Positions 44,037-56,303 of a stretch of DNA of 64,000 bases are shown here, piece after piece (position 1 is the first letter of the stretch; every line of letters begins with the position of its first letter). The position numbers and the translations under genes were made by a program. Source of the stretch: Benincasa hispida (taxonomy: Eukaryota; Streptophyta; Magnoliopsida; Cucurbitales; Cucurbitaceae); contig NC_052359.1 in assembly GCF_009727055.1 (NCBI RefSeq), forward strand, positions 21,907,952-21,971,951, read 5' to 3'. Below the pieces are notes generated by a model. The model saw only the letters and a list, made by a program, of their open reading frames with translations. It did no database searches and was not told the DNA's origin.

Positions 44037-47000
44037 TGAAGGAACTCTTATACAAGAGTACCTATGAGTGGAAGCAGATCTTTCCAAAATCATTGTGACA
44101 GAATTACCACAATTACATTCACACAAACAGATATGCATTGAACTACTAAATTACCGGCATGCTTAACGATAAACAAACAAGATAACGAGTAAACATACCA
44201 GTTGAAGACTCTCTTCACTACAAATCTCGCTCTCTCCACGAATGGACTCCTTGCGCTCTCTCTAGAATAGCAAGTTTTCGTTTAGCAACACTCGATCGTC
44301 TACCACGAATGGCTTCACACAAACAGCAGGAAGATGGGGACGACACCACCACTTGAAGCCCTTAGTATTCTTGGAGTGAGAATCCAAAGAGTGTCCTCTG
44401 TTTGGATTTGGTAGAGGGGAGAAGGAAACGGGATCGTATACAACGATCAAGCAAGTGAGAGAAAGGTACGTCTGTTGTATAGACAGGGTGCTTGATCGTT
44501 TAGGTGAGGTACACAATCGTGTAGGAAAAGCTAAGTGAACATCTATACGATCGTTTAGTAAAGCTCGGGCGCTAAGCGATCGTTTAAGAAAAGGTAAGTG
44601 ATTGTCTAGTAGATGTGTGCGCATGTAAGCGATTGTTTAGTAAAAGTGAGCTGCTATCGAATAGGCTCTCAATTCACTAAGCGATGGACAAAACACTTCG
44701 TTGAGCAAAATAAGCACACTACCCGCAAAATGAAAACAATTTTCATGTTATTTTTCAGTTATGAAAACTGAATTGAACTCCCCACTAACACACGCTGATA
44801 ACTTGTAGCAATACAAGTTATTTATACTGTTTTAGTTAGATATTGCAGCTAAAAGAAAGAAAAGTTGCGTCGATAGTATGAAAATTGGCTAAGAAATGCG
44901 AGAATTATAAATTGTTGTCAATACACCCACTGACACCAGTGCGATGGTAGAATAGAATGTTTCAAGTCTGTTTTGCAGGAAATCAAGTCACCGCATGTGT
45001 TCATGGCTTAAAGACAAACTGAACAACGCATCTACGTCGCATTGCACCCATCAATCAAGAAGGAGAGACGATCAACGCAATGACGGCACATGCGACAATC
45101 GATCAAGAGCTTTGCGATCAATGCAATTTCAACTGCATGCGGTAATAAAAAACAACACTGCATGCAGGTAAACGATTGAAGATGTAAGAAGCAATGCAAT
45201 TGTGGAGGATGTAGATGTGTGTACAACTGTTAGTTGTGCATTTTTGGCGGGATTGGTTGTGTAACAGAAGGAATATTCACTCCACCATTTCAGGAACTGC
45301 CTTAACAATAAAGTGGGGACCACAATGTAGAGAGTCAAAGCTTCGCCTATAAATAGCTTCTGCAATTCCATTGAAGAAATATACTCGATGCGGGAGACTT
45401 TATACTTGTATATTCAGGAATACATAGAAATGTGTATACTGATCTGAGAGAGAGACTGGTCTGAAGCGATTTCCAAAGAAGATCCGGGAAGAATCAAGAG
45501 ACAAGGCCAAGAGGTGAGTCTCCGGGCAAGGAATCCTTTCAATCCCCATCATTGAAGCTCTGTATGTAGGTCACTTCTACCAGAAGAGCAAGCCTGAGAG
45601 GGAAGCTCTCCTTTTCATCCAGTTCACACGCCGGCAAGCAAAACCTTTGTCCAGATCTGTGTCAAGATGTTAACACTCTTCTGTATCTGTTTCTATCTCT
45701 TTTTCATCACTTGTACTCATCTTCTTTACTCTATCATTCATACCATGTATCAGACGCTTAATCTTAGTATTAACTGTTATGATCATTTCCATTATCATCT
45801 ATCTGTCTATTTCCGTTCATCCATGATTCACGTTCTCCATGATATTTTCTTAATCCCCTTAGTAATTAGTAAGAATTAAGCAAGTAAATTAATCTGTGTT
45901 AAGGAAATAATTGTGTTTAGCTAAAGCATGCTAGATGACATCTTCACCTGTGAGGGCAGAAGTGAAGATGTTATTCCGCCTATCGAGAGAGGGTTGGAAG
46001 AATGCTTTAACTAAAGCGAGAAGTACTTCCAGAGATGGAAGCAACCTTGCGTTCATCACGTTCATCCCTGTTTCACCATAGAGATATTGGAACGCGGCCG
46101 ATCATCGAGAGGTGTACGCCAAGGGAAAGCGGAACCTTAGTTATATCTTTAACGCAATTAACAAACTTGCGATGTTTGTACTATTTATTCTTTCTATTTC
46201 TGATTCATCCATAAAGACTTGTCATCGTATACCATGATCCTTTGTATAACTTCACAGTCAGTCTCGAACTCAGTATCATGTATCATGAATCTTGTATCTT
46301 GTATCATATTAGTTTAGGATTTTATTTTCAATGCAATGTTATTTTATCAACGCAACTTTATTTTCATCGCACTCTAGATTCTTGTATAGACCAATTCTTT
46401 ATTAATTGTAAAAATCAGTCGCATGTATCACAAAAGTAACACATTAATGAAAACAATCCCTGTGTTCGACCTCGAATTATTCTGAGAAACTTGCGTTGGA
46501 ATTATATTTGGTTTTAGTGCAAGGAAACTTGTGACACACATTACTCTATCGCATACTACAAGCATATAGTTAACAACGTATATTTAGAAGTAGTATCGCA
46601 CAAAGTGTGCATGAGCAATAACACAACATAACATTCCATCTTTGTCACCAAGTTTATGTTTTTAATGCGTATACTTGTTCATTCATTCATCTTTGTTCAT
46701 ATGCTGTAAGATATAAAAATAGCGTTACAAGTTTATGGCAACATGGGCTTGTAGCACATCATCATGCATGCACAATACGGAATCCATTTTTAGTGTATCA
46801 CACGCTTACAAAGAAAACGGTGGCCAATTATCCCATAATTGCCAATTAATAAAAAACAAATATAATAATATTATAATTATAACCTATAGTTTAATATCAT
46901 ATATCAACCATAGTATTTTCTCCTTTACTAGATATAAATCATATTTATATCCAATTTCCTTCAAATTAATGTATCTCATAAATAAAATCAATTATATCAT

Positions 47001-48257
47001 ATATGATTAACTAGTTCAATCATATCATATATAACCGAACTCCCTCTTGTCAATTTGAACATTTCAAACTGACATAAAAACTGATTCTCAACTTGTATCC
47101 AAGCTACTAAGGGGACCTTATGGACCTATGGCTCGAAGCTTCAATGGTATGTGAATAGCTGACTGTTTTAGCCACGAGATCCACTATCTGTTAACTGCCA
47201 GACATTCCAATACACTCCGACAGTTGAATTCTTCTTACCACAAATATATTTCTGTGTCCATTCAAATTCGAAATATTAAGATATTTACGATATTCTAAAT
47301 ATATTTCAGATATAACCAATCATGAGTACGATAACCCTTCACAGATGCTCATAAGTATAGCTGGGCCAATTTACCGTTTTGCCCCTGTAGTTACATCTTA
47401 CTCCTTAAGTACTATTGATCTTTCTAATGAACAATACAACATAGTTCTACTATGTGTGAAAGTACTACTGATCTCTCTAATGAACAATACAACATAGTCC
47501 TACTATGTGTGAACACCTCTCGGGCCATGAAAAGGTGTGTGGCACCACATCATTCAAGCCCTGGGATCAGCCCTTAAGGGAGCAATCGATCTACTTACCC
47601 CTACTTCAGGGAAGGAGTGAATTCCATCTTGTATAATTGAGTTCCCAGCTCCCAAATCAATGAATCCCCAAAGTGGTAGTTTAAGTCGGTGACCTGGCCA
47701 CTCATACCCATGCAAATCAAAGAACCGCCCTCAATAGCAGGAGTTCTCAACTCACTCAGGATTGAGGTCATGTTACCTATGGTCATTCTAGTGGAGTGAA
47801 GTTCTCTGTCATGAACGTCGTTATATAACGAGATGTTATCACTTCGTGGTCAGATCTTATACAAACTCTTTGTATAGGACGCCCTCGCTCGCACATCCTC
47901 ACATGAATGACCAGGATCAGACCATCTGTAGCAAGTCACAACACTTATAACTTGTTCCACAAAGTGGGCTGCATCCGTAGCGTTACCAGGATAAGGTTTC
48001 CCTCCTATATCGATACACTACATACCATTTTGGTTATCACTTAAGATATGATCCACTTGCATGTCACCACATACATGCTTAAGTTACATAATGATAACCA
48101 GGGATTTTAGTTTATTGGTTTGTGGTAAAGCAAATAAAACATCCAATGTGCAAAGTCAAGTAGTGAATAAAATATCATATATTATACATCACAAGCATTC
48201 GTACAAAATGTGTTTACAAACTACAAGACATGAAACTTTAGGGCATCATCCTCAACA
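44037..48257 (-). mobile_element. Angela-like LTR, minus orientation, split by a solo LTR
   Basis: Arms 44037-44795 and 46801-48257. Plus-strand ends are TGAAGGAACTCTTATAC and GCATCATCCTCAACA. It matches the B LTR in order and direction. ACGATCG-type units occur at about 44440-44680. It has an adjacent primer site on the left, so it was a 5' LTR, but its internal region is gone and a plus-oriented LTR abuts it. Confidence 0.78.
44796..46800 (+). mobile_element. Solo LTR with perfect target duplication
   Basis: It begins TGATAACTTGTAGC and ends GTGTATCA. CACGC is present on both sides (44791-44795 and 46801-46805). A plus-strand TATA element (CCTATAAATAGC, near 45351) precedes a likely R region. 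GAAACTTGCGTTGGAATTAT near 46490 recalls the Athila-like LTRs of this window. There is no coding sequence; open frames on both strands lack domains. Confidence 0.85.
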
Positions 48258-49015
48258 ATCATCTTTATATTATAATTTTTTAGGTCAATCAGTAGCCGGT
48301 CTATCTATGTTAATGAACCCTTAGGTAGAACATTCAGTGGGAGGTACTTGGGGAATTTGATGCTTCATTTAAACCTTTCGTGTTTCTCTCTTATAGTCCA
48401 CACCGTGAGATCTACCCTCGGCCTCGTGGCACCCTGGGAGTGTCCCCCTAAAGGATGGTGTTTGGGTAGGTCAAGATCAAGATGGACAGAGAGAATATTC
48501 ATCGTAAGTGGGAGTAGAAAGTGCAACAACATATCCCACTCTTTCGTTAGGTTGAATAAAGTTTCTGCGCATCTCCTCGAGGCACCCTGGGAGTGTCCCC
48601 CTATAGGATGGCAGTTTTGGCCTTTCTTTATTTGATCTCCTGTAAGAGGATAAGGTTACTTAGTCTCTTGTCCTAATCCGCATCTTCCCTATGGTGGGCT
48701 TATTAGGGGGGACTCTAGCACCGAAAAGAGGGGTCACACTTACGCGGAATTGTTAAGGGTTAACAGTTCTAGACCAAATAAATGGTGGCTATTAGGTTTA
48801 GTTCCAAGAGTTGGTTCTGCCTGATGGTTAAGAATGTCTCATCCCAGTGAAGGGGCATCTAATCACCCCAGCGGTGACGTTTGTCCTGCCTCGCTGGGGC
48901 ATCATTGCAAAATCGAATTCTTAATCACTTAGGGTACTTGGAAACTCTTTTGCTAAAACTAATTGGTTAAAATGTGGTTTAGCAAAGTCTTATAAAAGTT
49001 TGTTCATCTTTCAGC
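48258..49015 (+). other. Copia C untranslated leader, 5' end lost
   Basis: No primer site or 5' LTR in the right orientation precedes it. It carries two copies of GGCACCCTGGGAGTGTCCCC (about 48428 and 48585), as the B leader does, then CATCTAATCACCCCAGCGG. Gag starts after it. Confidence 0.7.
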
Positions 49016-49850
49016 AATGGTTTTAAAAATGGCTACAACCACAATTGCATTGTTAAGCATAAAAAAACTTACTGGTGACAACTTTTCGAGTTGGAAACAT
49101 AGGATCACGATGATACTCATCATTGAGGATTTGATATTTGCCCTTACGGAGGCCTGTTCTCTTATTCCAGCTCCAAATGCCGCTCGAAATGTTCGAGAGG
49201 CGTATGAGCGATGGACACGGGCAAACAAGAAGGCCCGAGCCTATATCTTGGCCAGTCTTAATGACGTGTTGGCCAAAAAGCATGAGTCCATGGTCTTAGC
49301 GTGTGAGATCATGGAGTCCCTGCGTGGGATGTTCGGAGAACTGTCTAGATAGCTCAAGCACGAGGTTCTAAAATACATCTTCAACTCCAAAATGGAAGAA
49401 GGCACCTCTGTTCATGAACATGTGCTTAACATGATGGTCCATTTTAACGTGGCAGAGATGAATGGGTCTAAAATCGATGAGGTTAGTCAGGTTAGCATAA
49501 TCCTGCATTCATTGCTGGAGAGGTTCCTCCACTTTCTTAGCAATGCGATTCTTAACTAAGTGGAATATACCCTTACAACTCTCCTCACTGAGTTGCAGAC
49601 ATATCAATCTTTACTGAAAATTAAGGAGAGGAAAAGGGGTGAGGCAAATGTTACCTTGTCTTCTAGAACGTTCCATCGAGGTTCGACCTCAGTGGCGAAG
49701 TCTGCACCTTCTACTTCTAACTCTGGAAAGGGGAAGAAGAAGAAGGGTGGTAAGGGGAAAGAGAGAGCGCCTGCTAACCCGCTACCTGTCTCCCAAAAGA
49801 GGCGTCCGCCACTGATTGAAAAAGAAAAATAACACTACAACCAGGACAGA
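49016..49850 (+). pseudogene. Copia C gag
   Basis: The frame from about 49017 reads MATTTIALLSIKKLTGDNFS, SWKHRITMILIIEDLIFALT and KKHESMVLACEIMESLRGMF, the Copia gag domain. After a stop at 49352 it continues EVLKYIFNSKMEEGTSVHEH in a second stretch and ends at about 49559. 49560-49832 is a basic linker (GKGKKKKGGKGKERAPANPL). The zinc knuckle that follows (HYNQDRHWKRNC) has lost its first two Cys. Capsid would assemble the particle; this copy is broken by at least three stops. Confidence 0.85.
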
Positions 49851-50135
49851 CATTGGAAGAGAAATTGTCCTCGTTATCTGAAGCAAAGGAAGGTTGCCAA
49901 GGCTAAGGTTGTGTCAGACAAAGGTAAATATGATTTACTTGTGCTACAAACTTGTTTAGTGGAGAATGATGATTCTGCCTGAATAATTGATTCGGGTGCC
50001 ACTAATCACGTTTGTTCTTCTTTTCAGGGGATTAGATCCTGGCGACAGCTGGAGGTTGGTGAGATGACGATGCAAGTAGGTACTAGGCACTTCATCAGCT
50101 GTGGCAGTGGGAGACATCCAGTTAACTTTACAGAA
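49851..50135 (+). pseudogene. Copia C zinc knuckle end and protease
   Basis: WKRNCPRYLKQRKVAKAKVV leads to the retropepsin core IIDSGATNHVC (about 49985), whose catalytic D-S-G is intact. RSWRQLEVGEMTMQVGT follows, then a stop near 50137. A stop also lies just before the core, at 49981. Confidence 0.8.
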
Positions 50136-50199
50136 TAGGTTTCTTGTATCCTAATTTAAAAAGTATCTGTTACAATGTAAATACACTCTTTCTTTTAAT

Positions 50200-51630
50200 G
50201 TGGATAAAGTGTTTATTCATAAGGATGGTATTGATATTTGTACAGCTAAACTGGAAAATAACTTATATATGGTAAGACCTTTAGCTGTTAATGATAGTTC
50301 ATCTAGTAGGTTGGTTCCACCTCAAGAGTTGAGAGAACCTCAACGCAGTGGGAGGGTTGCAAACCTACCCATTCGCGATCTGGGTTTCACGAAAATCCTA
50401 GCTATGGTAGCTGATGGCGACGTTGAGGATCCATTGTCTTATCAGAAGGCAATAGAGGATATAAATTAGGATGAATGGGCCAAAGCCATGAATCTCGAGA
50501 TGGAGTCGATGTACTTCAACTCAGTATGGGATCGTATAGATCAGCCTGATGGGGTAAGACCTATAGGTTGTAAATGGATCTACAAGCGAAAACGGGGTGT
50601 CAATGGTAAGGTGAAAACCTTCAAGGCTCGATTTGTGGTAAAGGGTTATACCTAGGTGGAGGGAGTCGACTATGAGGAGACTTTCTCGCCTGTTGCCATG
50701 TTGAAGTCGATCCACATCCTCCTGTCCATTGTTGCTTATTATAATTATGAGATTTGGCAAATGGAAGTCAATATGGCTTTTCTGAATGGCAATCATTAGG
50801 AGACCATTTACATGGTGCAGCCTGAGGGATTCATTGCCCAAGGTCAAAAGCAAAAAGTTTGCAAACTGAATCGGTCCATTTATAGGCTAAAACAAGCGTC
50901 TTGATCTTCGAATATTCAGTTTGATACTGCAATCAAATCGTATGGTTTTGACCAAAACATTGATGAACCTTGTGTTTACAAGAAGATCGTCAACAATTCA
51001 GTAGTTTTCTTAGTGTTGTATGTAGACGATATCCTACTCATTGGGAAAGATGTAGGTCTACTGACTGTAGTTAAGAACTGGCTAGCGACCCAATTCCAAA
51101 TGAAAGATTTGTGAGAGGCTTAGTTTGTTCTGGGTATACATATCTTTTAGGATCTTAAGAACAAAGTGTTAACACTGTCTCAGGCATCGTACATTGACAA
51201 GATATTGCTCAAGTACTTGATGCAAGACTCCAAAAGGGGTCTACTGCCATTCAGGCATAGAGTCACTTTGTCTAAGGACATGTGTTCTAAGACGCCTCAA
51301 GAGGTTGAGGAGATGAGCTGGATCCCATATGCATCTGTCATTGGTAGTTTGATGTATGCGATGCTCTGTACTAGACTAGACATCTGCTATGCTGTGGGAA
51401 TAGTCAATAGGTATCAGTTTAACCCAGGCCAGGGTCACTGGACCGCAGTTAAGAATATCCTCAAGTATCTTTGGAGAACGAGGGACTACATGTTCGTGTA
51501 TGGGTCTAGGGATTTGATCCTTACTGAATACTCGAATTCTGACTTTCAGACTAATAGGGACTCTCGCAAGTCCACTTCAGGGTCAGTTTCTACTCTTTAC
51601 GAAGGAGTTGTAGTATGGCGAAGCACTAAG
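50200..51630 (+). pseudogene. Copia C reverse transcriptase; integrase deleted
   Basis: 50200-50469 joins pre-integrase text (VFIHKDGIDICTAKLENNLY, MVRPLAVN) directly to the linker before RT (LREPQRSGRVANLP, EDPLSYQKAIEDIN), so the whole integrase has been deleted. RT follows (PIGCKWIYKRKRGVNGKVKT, VDYEETFSPVAMLKSIHILL). The first catalytic Asp reads Glu (WQMEVNMAFLNG). LYVDDILLIGKDVG is intact near 51018. Stops lie near 50467, 50655, 50797 and 50903, and others near 51112 and 51148. The connection (KTPQEVEEMSWIPYASVIGS) runs to a stop at 51631. Confidence 0.88.
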
Positions 51631-51957
51631 TAGGGGTGCATTGTCAACTCCACGATGGAGGCCGAGTACGTAGCAGCTTGTGAAGCTGCTAAGGAGGTCG
51701 TCTGGCTCAGGAAGTTTTTGATAGAGTTGAAAGTTGTTTCAGATATGTTTAGGCCCATTACCTTCTATTATGACAATAGTGGTGCTATGGCGAACTCCAA
51801 GGATCCCAGAAGTCACAGGCGCAATAAACACATAGAGCGGAAGTATCATCTGATCTGTGAGATAGTGCATCGAGGGGATGTGATCGTCACAAAGATCGCT
51901 TCAGAGCACAACATTACTAACCTGTTTATTAAGGCTCTCACGGCTATAGTGTTTTAG
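51631..51957 (+). pseudogene. Copia C RNase H
   Basis: STMEAEYVAACEAAKEVVWL, YYDNSGAMANSKDPRSHRRN and VIVTKIASEHNITNLFIKAL are the typical Copia RNase H end, from the stop at 51631 to the stop at 51957. The conserved E and D positions are visible. No polypurine tract is left before the following LTR fragment. Confidence 0.85.
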
Positions 51958-52059
51958 GGTCACCATCAGAGCATGGGTCTACGGGACCACCCGCGACTGG
52001 ACTAGGGCAAATGGAAAATTTCTTGTACTGGGCCTTAGTGCCTTAGTTTATTCTTTTGT

Positions 52060-52732
52060 ACTTTGTAAACACATTTTATACGAAAGTCAAAGATCGTGTC
52101 TTGTAGTTTGTAAACACATTTTGTACGAACGCTTGTGATGTTATAATATATGATATTTTCTTCACTATTTGACTTTGCACATTGGATGTTTTATTTGCTT
52201 TACCACAAACCAGTAAACTAAAATCCCAAGGTATCATTATGTAACTTAAGCATGTATGTGGTGACATACAAGTGGATCATATCTTAAGCGATAACCAAAA
52301 TAGTCTGTAGTATATGGATATAGGAGGGAAACCTTATCTTGGTAACGCTATGGATGTGGCTCACTTTGTGGAACAAGTTACAAGTGTTGTGACTTGCTAC
52401 AGATGGTCTGATCTTGATCATTCATGTGGGAATGTGCGAGCGGAGGCGTCCTGTACAAAGAGTTTGTATAAGACCTGATCACGAAGTGTTAACATCTCGT
52501 TATATAACACCATTCATGACAGAGACTTCACTTCACTATGATGACCATAGGTAACATGACCTCAATCCTTAGTGAGTTGGGAACTCTTGCTATTGAGGGC
52601 AGTCCTTTGATTTGCATGGGTGTGAGTGGTCAGGTCACCGACTCAATAAGCCTACCACTTTGGGGATTCATTAATTGGGGAATTGGGAACATAGCTACAC
52701 AAGACGAAATTCACTCCTTCCCTAATGTCTGG
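52060..52732 (+). mobile_element. Copia C 3' LTR fragment
   Basis: It matches the inverse of 47595-48240 very closely (TTTACCACAAACCAGTAAAC, GGTCAGGTCACCGACTCAAT). Its first bases and the polypurine tract are missing. GTAAACACATTTTATACGAA at 52066 and GTAAACACATTTTGTACGAA at 52110 suggest a slip or microhomology join. It stops at about 52732, where another LTR starts. Confidence 0.8.
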
Positions 52733-53090
52733 GTTGAAGGGTTATATGTCCTAAAACCCGCAGTTTGTAAATCTAAACATATTCTATTTGAAATAAAGAT
52801 GTTTTTAAGGTTTATTCAATAAATATATTATTGAATATGTAAATTACACTTGTAAAAACCTAAATCCAATAAACTAAGATCCATGGTTATTATATGAATA
52901 CTTGGACTTTATGTGGAGACATAAGAATGGATCAAGTTCAAGTAAATAACCAAAATGGTCTATAGTAGACGAATAAGGTTGGGTACCTTATTTTGGTAAC
53001 ACTATTAGATGCAACCCACTTTGTATTTAGTATAAATAATGTGATTCTAAATTTTTCATGTGGAGACATGCGAGTGGGTTTATTCACATT
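52733..53090 (+). mobile_element. Angela-like LTR start, plus orientation
   Basis: TTGAAGGGTTATATGTCC is followed by CAGTTTGTAAATC and the GGTAACACTATTAGATGCAACCC block. About 360 bp long, then it turns into the opposite orientation. Confidence 0.65.
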
Positions 53091-53456
53091 AATTCTCCAA
53101 ATTCGTTTTATGCAATAATTAAACATCTACAAAATTAAACATCATTTGTAGCACTTTACAATAATTGTAACATTTACAAAATGGGTTGTATTCGTAGTGT
53201 CACCAGGATAAGGTATCCAACCTTATCCATTTACTATAGACCATTTAGATTATCACTTAAACATGATCCATCTGTATGCACTACATACATGTTTAAGCTA
53301 CAAAAGACAACCTTGAATGTTAATTTATTGGTTTTGTGAGTTAATGCTACTAAATGTCGAATAAAATATCTCATATTTGATTAAATAAATAAAATTGTTT
53401 GTACATTATAATTACAAACTACAGGACCCACAAGATTTAAGGCATCAACCCCAACA
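53091..53456 (-). mobile_element. Angela-like LTR start, minus orientation
   Basis: It ends GGCATCAACCCCAACA (the inverse of TGTTGGGGTTGATGCC) and carries TAGTGTCACCAGGATAAGG. It forms an inverted pair with 52733-53090. Confidence 0.65.
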
Positions 53457-53800
53457 TCAAATATATTCAAGATTTTCAAAGTATGTAAACATTCATCCAT
53501 GTTCTCTTCATATTTTGAATCATGACCATAGACAAGAAAAATCTTGGATAGTTGGAGAACTAAAGGAGTTGGTCGTCAATACAAGCCACGTGAAATCATT
53601 GAAGATATGAGGCAAAACTATGGCATAAATATGAGTTAATAAAAAGCATGGTGTGCCAAAGAAATGACATAAGAATGAGTGTGGGGGTCGCTTGAAGAGT
53701 CATATAATTATTATGTTGGTATATCACGAAGTTGGAATATCATGATGGTCACGTATGCGTTGCCCAAGAAGACGTTACATTATTTGGGGGACAACTTTGT
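53457..53800 (+). pseudogene. MULE-type transposase relic
   Basis: Reading from 53601 gives EDMRQNYGINMS, two stops, KAWCAKEMT and later SLEESYNYYVGISRSW. This resembles the conserved stretch preceding the catalytic domain of MuDR-like transposases. The part before it (QEKSWIVGELKELVVNTSHV) fits the same protein. Several stops in 50 codons show that it is long dead. Neither terminal inverted repeats nor the catalytic domain are visible. Confidence 0.55.
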
Positions 53801-54984
53801 ATGTCATTGATATTTTATGCCCAGTTCACCAACTTGGTAATAGTGCATTCAACCTTCATCATCACCAATGCCCTGTTGCTACTCTAGCTACCACCACCGG
53901 TGGCCATCTCTGGCCACATCCGACCATCATTGTCGGTGACCTCCACCAACTTTGATTACCATTAGTTTACGTTATTAGTTCATAATATCTTATAGTCTTC
54001 CTTAGCTTTATATTAATTTGACATTAAATTAAAAAAAAATAGCATATACCAAGCTAAACAAACGTGTATAAAAAACACTTTTGAGAAAGAGTTGTCAAAT
54101 ACATGAGTGTTTTTATTTTAAATAATTTTTATCAAAAGTGTTTAAATGAAAATGATTTTTTGAAAAATATTGTTCTCCAAGTTAATTTATACAAAAGCTT
54201 GTATCATGACAAAAAGATAAGTATAAACTGGAGTTGAGGAGGTGGAAGGAAGTTGTCAAACATGTCTATTAGATAGAGAATTTGAATGTATGTTTAAGTC
54301 TTTTTTTTTTTTTTTTTGGTGTACGTAGACTTTGCCATTTGTTGGTCCATATCATATATAATTTTTGCCAAAGAAGATGGCCATTTGTTACATATTTATT
54401 GTGTCAACCATGTAACATGACCATTAATAGGATCATTACAGTACAATTACATTTTGAGGATATTCCACTTACAATATAAATATAAACTTAAGTATATTCT
54501 ACTTATAATATAAATCCAAATTTGTTTTGTTCCAATGAATCTAATATAATTTTGTCCAACTTTACTAAAAATGTCACATGCACAAATTTTTAAAATGATT
54601 TCTTAAATTAATTATTCTTTTTTTAAATGCATGATCTAAAAACAAACCCCTAAATTCTATTTCCCGTAATTCCCAATAATACATGTGTACTTAAAAATTA
54701 TTATAATAAAACAAAATGCAATCCATTTATTAAAAAAAAAACATATAAAATTATTGAATAAAAAAGTTTCCAAACAAAAATAATCACCATAAAAATAGAT
54801 TATTTATGCAAGTAAAAACTACACCAGATATCACTGACATATGTATTCGACTCAACACCCAAAAAACATTGACAAATTCAAGATTTTATATATGAGGGCA
54901 TTATGTAATAAAAAAAACAATAGAACATGTAAAAAAGTAAATATTCATAGCTTCATAAATCAAGTAATTTAATACATATTACAA
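53801..54984. other. AT-rich intergenic stretch
   Basis: No gene. It contains poly-T (54301-54319) and a CACCACCGGTGGCC patch near 53893. Probably target DNA or old repeats. Confidence 0.4.
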
Positions 54985-55870
54985 TTGTCCTCAATGAGTT
55001 TTCATGTTTTGAAATCGATCCATGATAACTTTATTATCTAACTATCCAATAAATCTTTCTCAATATATGTCATAAGACAATCATTCATCCATTGATCTCC
55101 CATCTGATTACGCAATCAAGTCTTCACAATATTCATAGCAGAAAATGTTCTCTCTTGCAAGAGGTAAAATCAACTCCAAGTTGAGCAACCGATAAACTAG
55201 ATAGACCTTATCTTTGTTCTTGTGACCATTTTTACTACAAGATCACATATACTTTTTAGTTCAACAAACTCGAAATACATCATATCAATAATATAATTTT
55301 GAAGTTGATCCTCAAGCATAGAGAGATCAATATAGCTGTGAAGTCTCTTAGATAAAATTGATCAAGTCGAATAAGTGTTCATCTATTAAAAGCAGCAAAT
55401 GAATTAATCGGATTCAAACATGCCACACAAAGAAACAATTTAGTACTTGTTTCAGTAAAACAATTATTCAACTCTTAAGTGGCAAATCAATGATAACATA
55501 GAAAACTTCAACACGATGTATAATGATGCAAATTTGTAATTGGATGAGATTTTTGGCTTTGTTGTCCTCGAATCAGAAAGATGTCATCCATTTTAAGAAC
55601 TTCAATATCATGACTATTGTAGAAATTAGAAACCACTTCCAACAATGACTCCCAAGTCCCAAATATACTCTCACTAATTGCAATGTTTCTTACAAAATCT
55701 AACTAAATTTATTGCATTTGCAATATAGCGATCTTTTCTTTCTAATGCTTGAGACAAGTCATTTGTGATTCTCAAGATAATTTTCATGAAATGTATATTG
55801 AAAACAAAATCAAATGACAATATTGAATATATTAGAATTTTCACTTCCTACTTCTGTTATGAAGTTGACG
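54985..55870 (-). pseudogene. hAT transposase relic (TTF/DUF4371 type with C-terminal dimerisation region)
   Basis: On the minus strand, fragments appear in the correct order: LRITNDLSQALERKDRYIAN (about 55715-55775), SMLEDQLQNYIIDM (about 55285), SICDLVVKMVTRTK (about 55230), ERTFSAMNIVK (about 55130-55160) and LRNQMGDQWMNDCLMTYIEK (about 55060-55125). The last two are the hallmark of the hAT C-terminal dimerisation region in plant zinc-finger MYM-like/DUF4371 proteins. Stops occur every 10-40 codons. Neither the N-terminal zinc finger nor terminal repeats are visible. It is unrelated to the foldback hAT-type element at 34993 as far as I can see. Confidence 0.75.
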
Positions 55871-56303
55871 AAAAAATTATCTTGTAGGTTTAACTTTGAA
55901 ATTAATAAAGTAAATATATACATTAGTAATGTAAATCTAAAAATTAAGTAGATAAAAAAGTGAGCATAACTTTTCCAACAAAATGTTGTTGAGAGTGAAA
56001 TTTTCTCTAAATTTTGAAGAAAAAGAACAACAAAAACTGCATTGCTTACTATGGCTTAGCAATTAGTTTAGATAGTAACTTTTTTGTTTGAAGACCTACT
56101 TTCCTTTTCCATGAGTGAGTAGCAATACACATAAGATGAAATGTATAAAGGTGATCAACAAACTCCAACAAAAATCACTTTCAAAGTGAAAGATAGGACT
56201 CAAACCATGACATCTTGTACAAGGAGTGCCTCTTGCTAGTTGTCACTACTCTACCAATAGATTTTGGCAAATACATTGAACTTTTATATATATATGTATT
56301 ATT
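55871..56303. other. AT-rich intergenic stretch
   Basis: Nothing recognised; ends in a TATATATATGTATTATT run before the next LTR. Confidence 0.4.

Noticed and set aside
52538..52822. Conserved protein, because the same frame occurs at 47601-47786 on the other strand
   Set aside because: Both are copies of one LTR in opposite orientations. Similarity is DNA repeat identity, not protein conservation.
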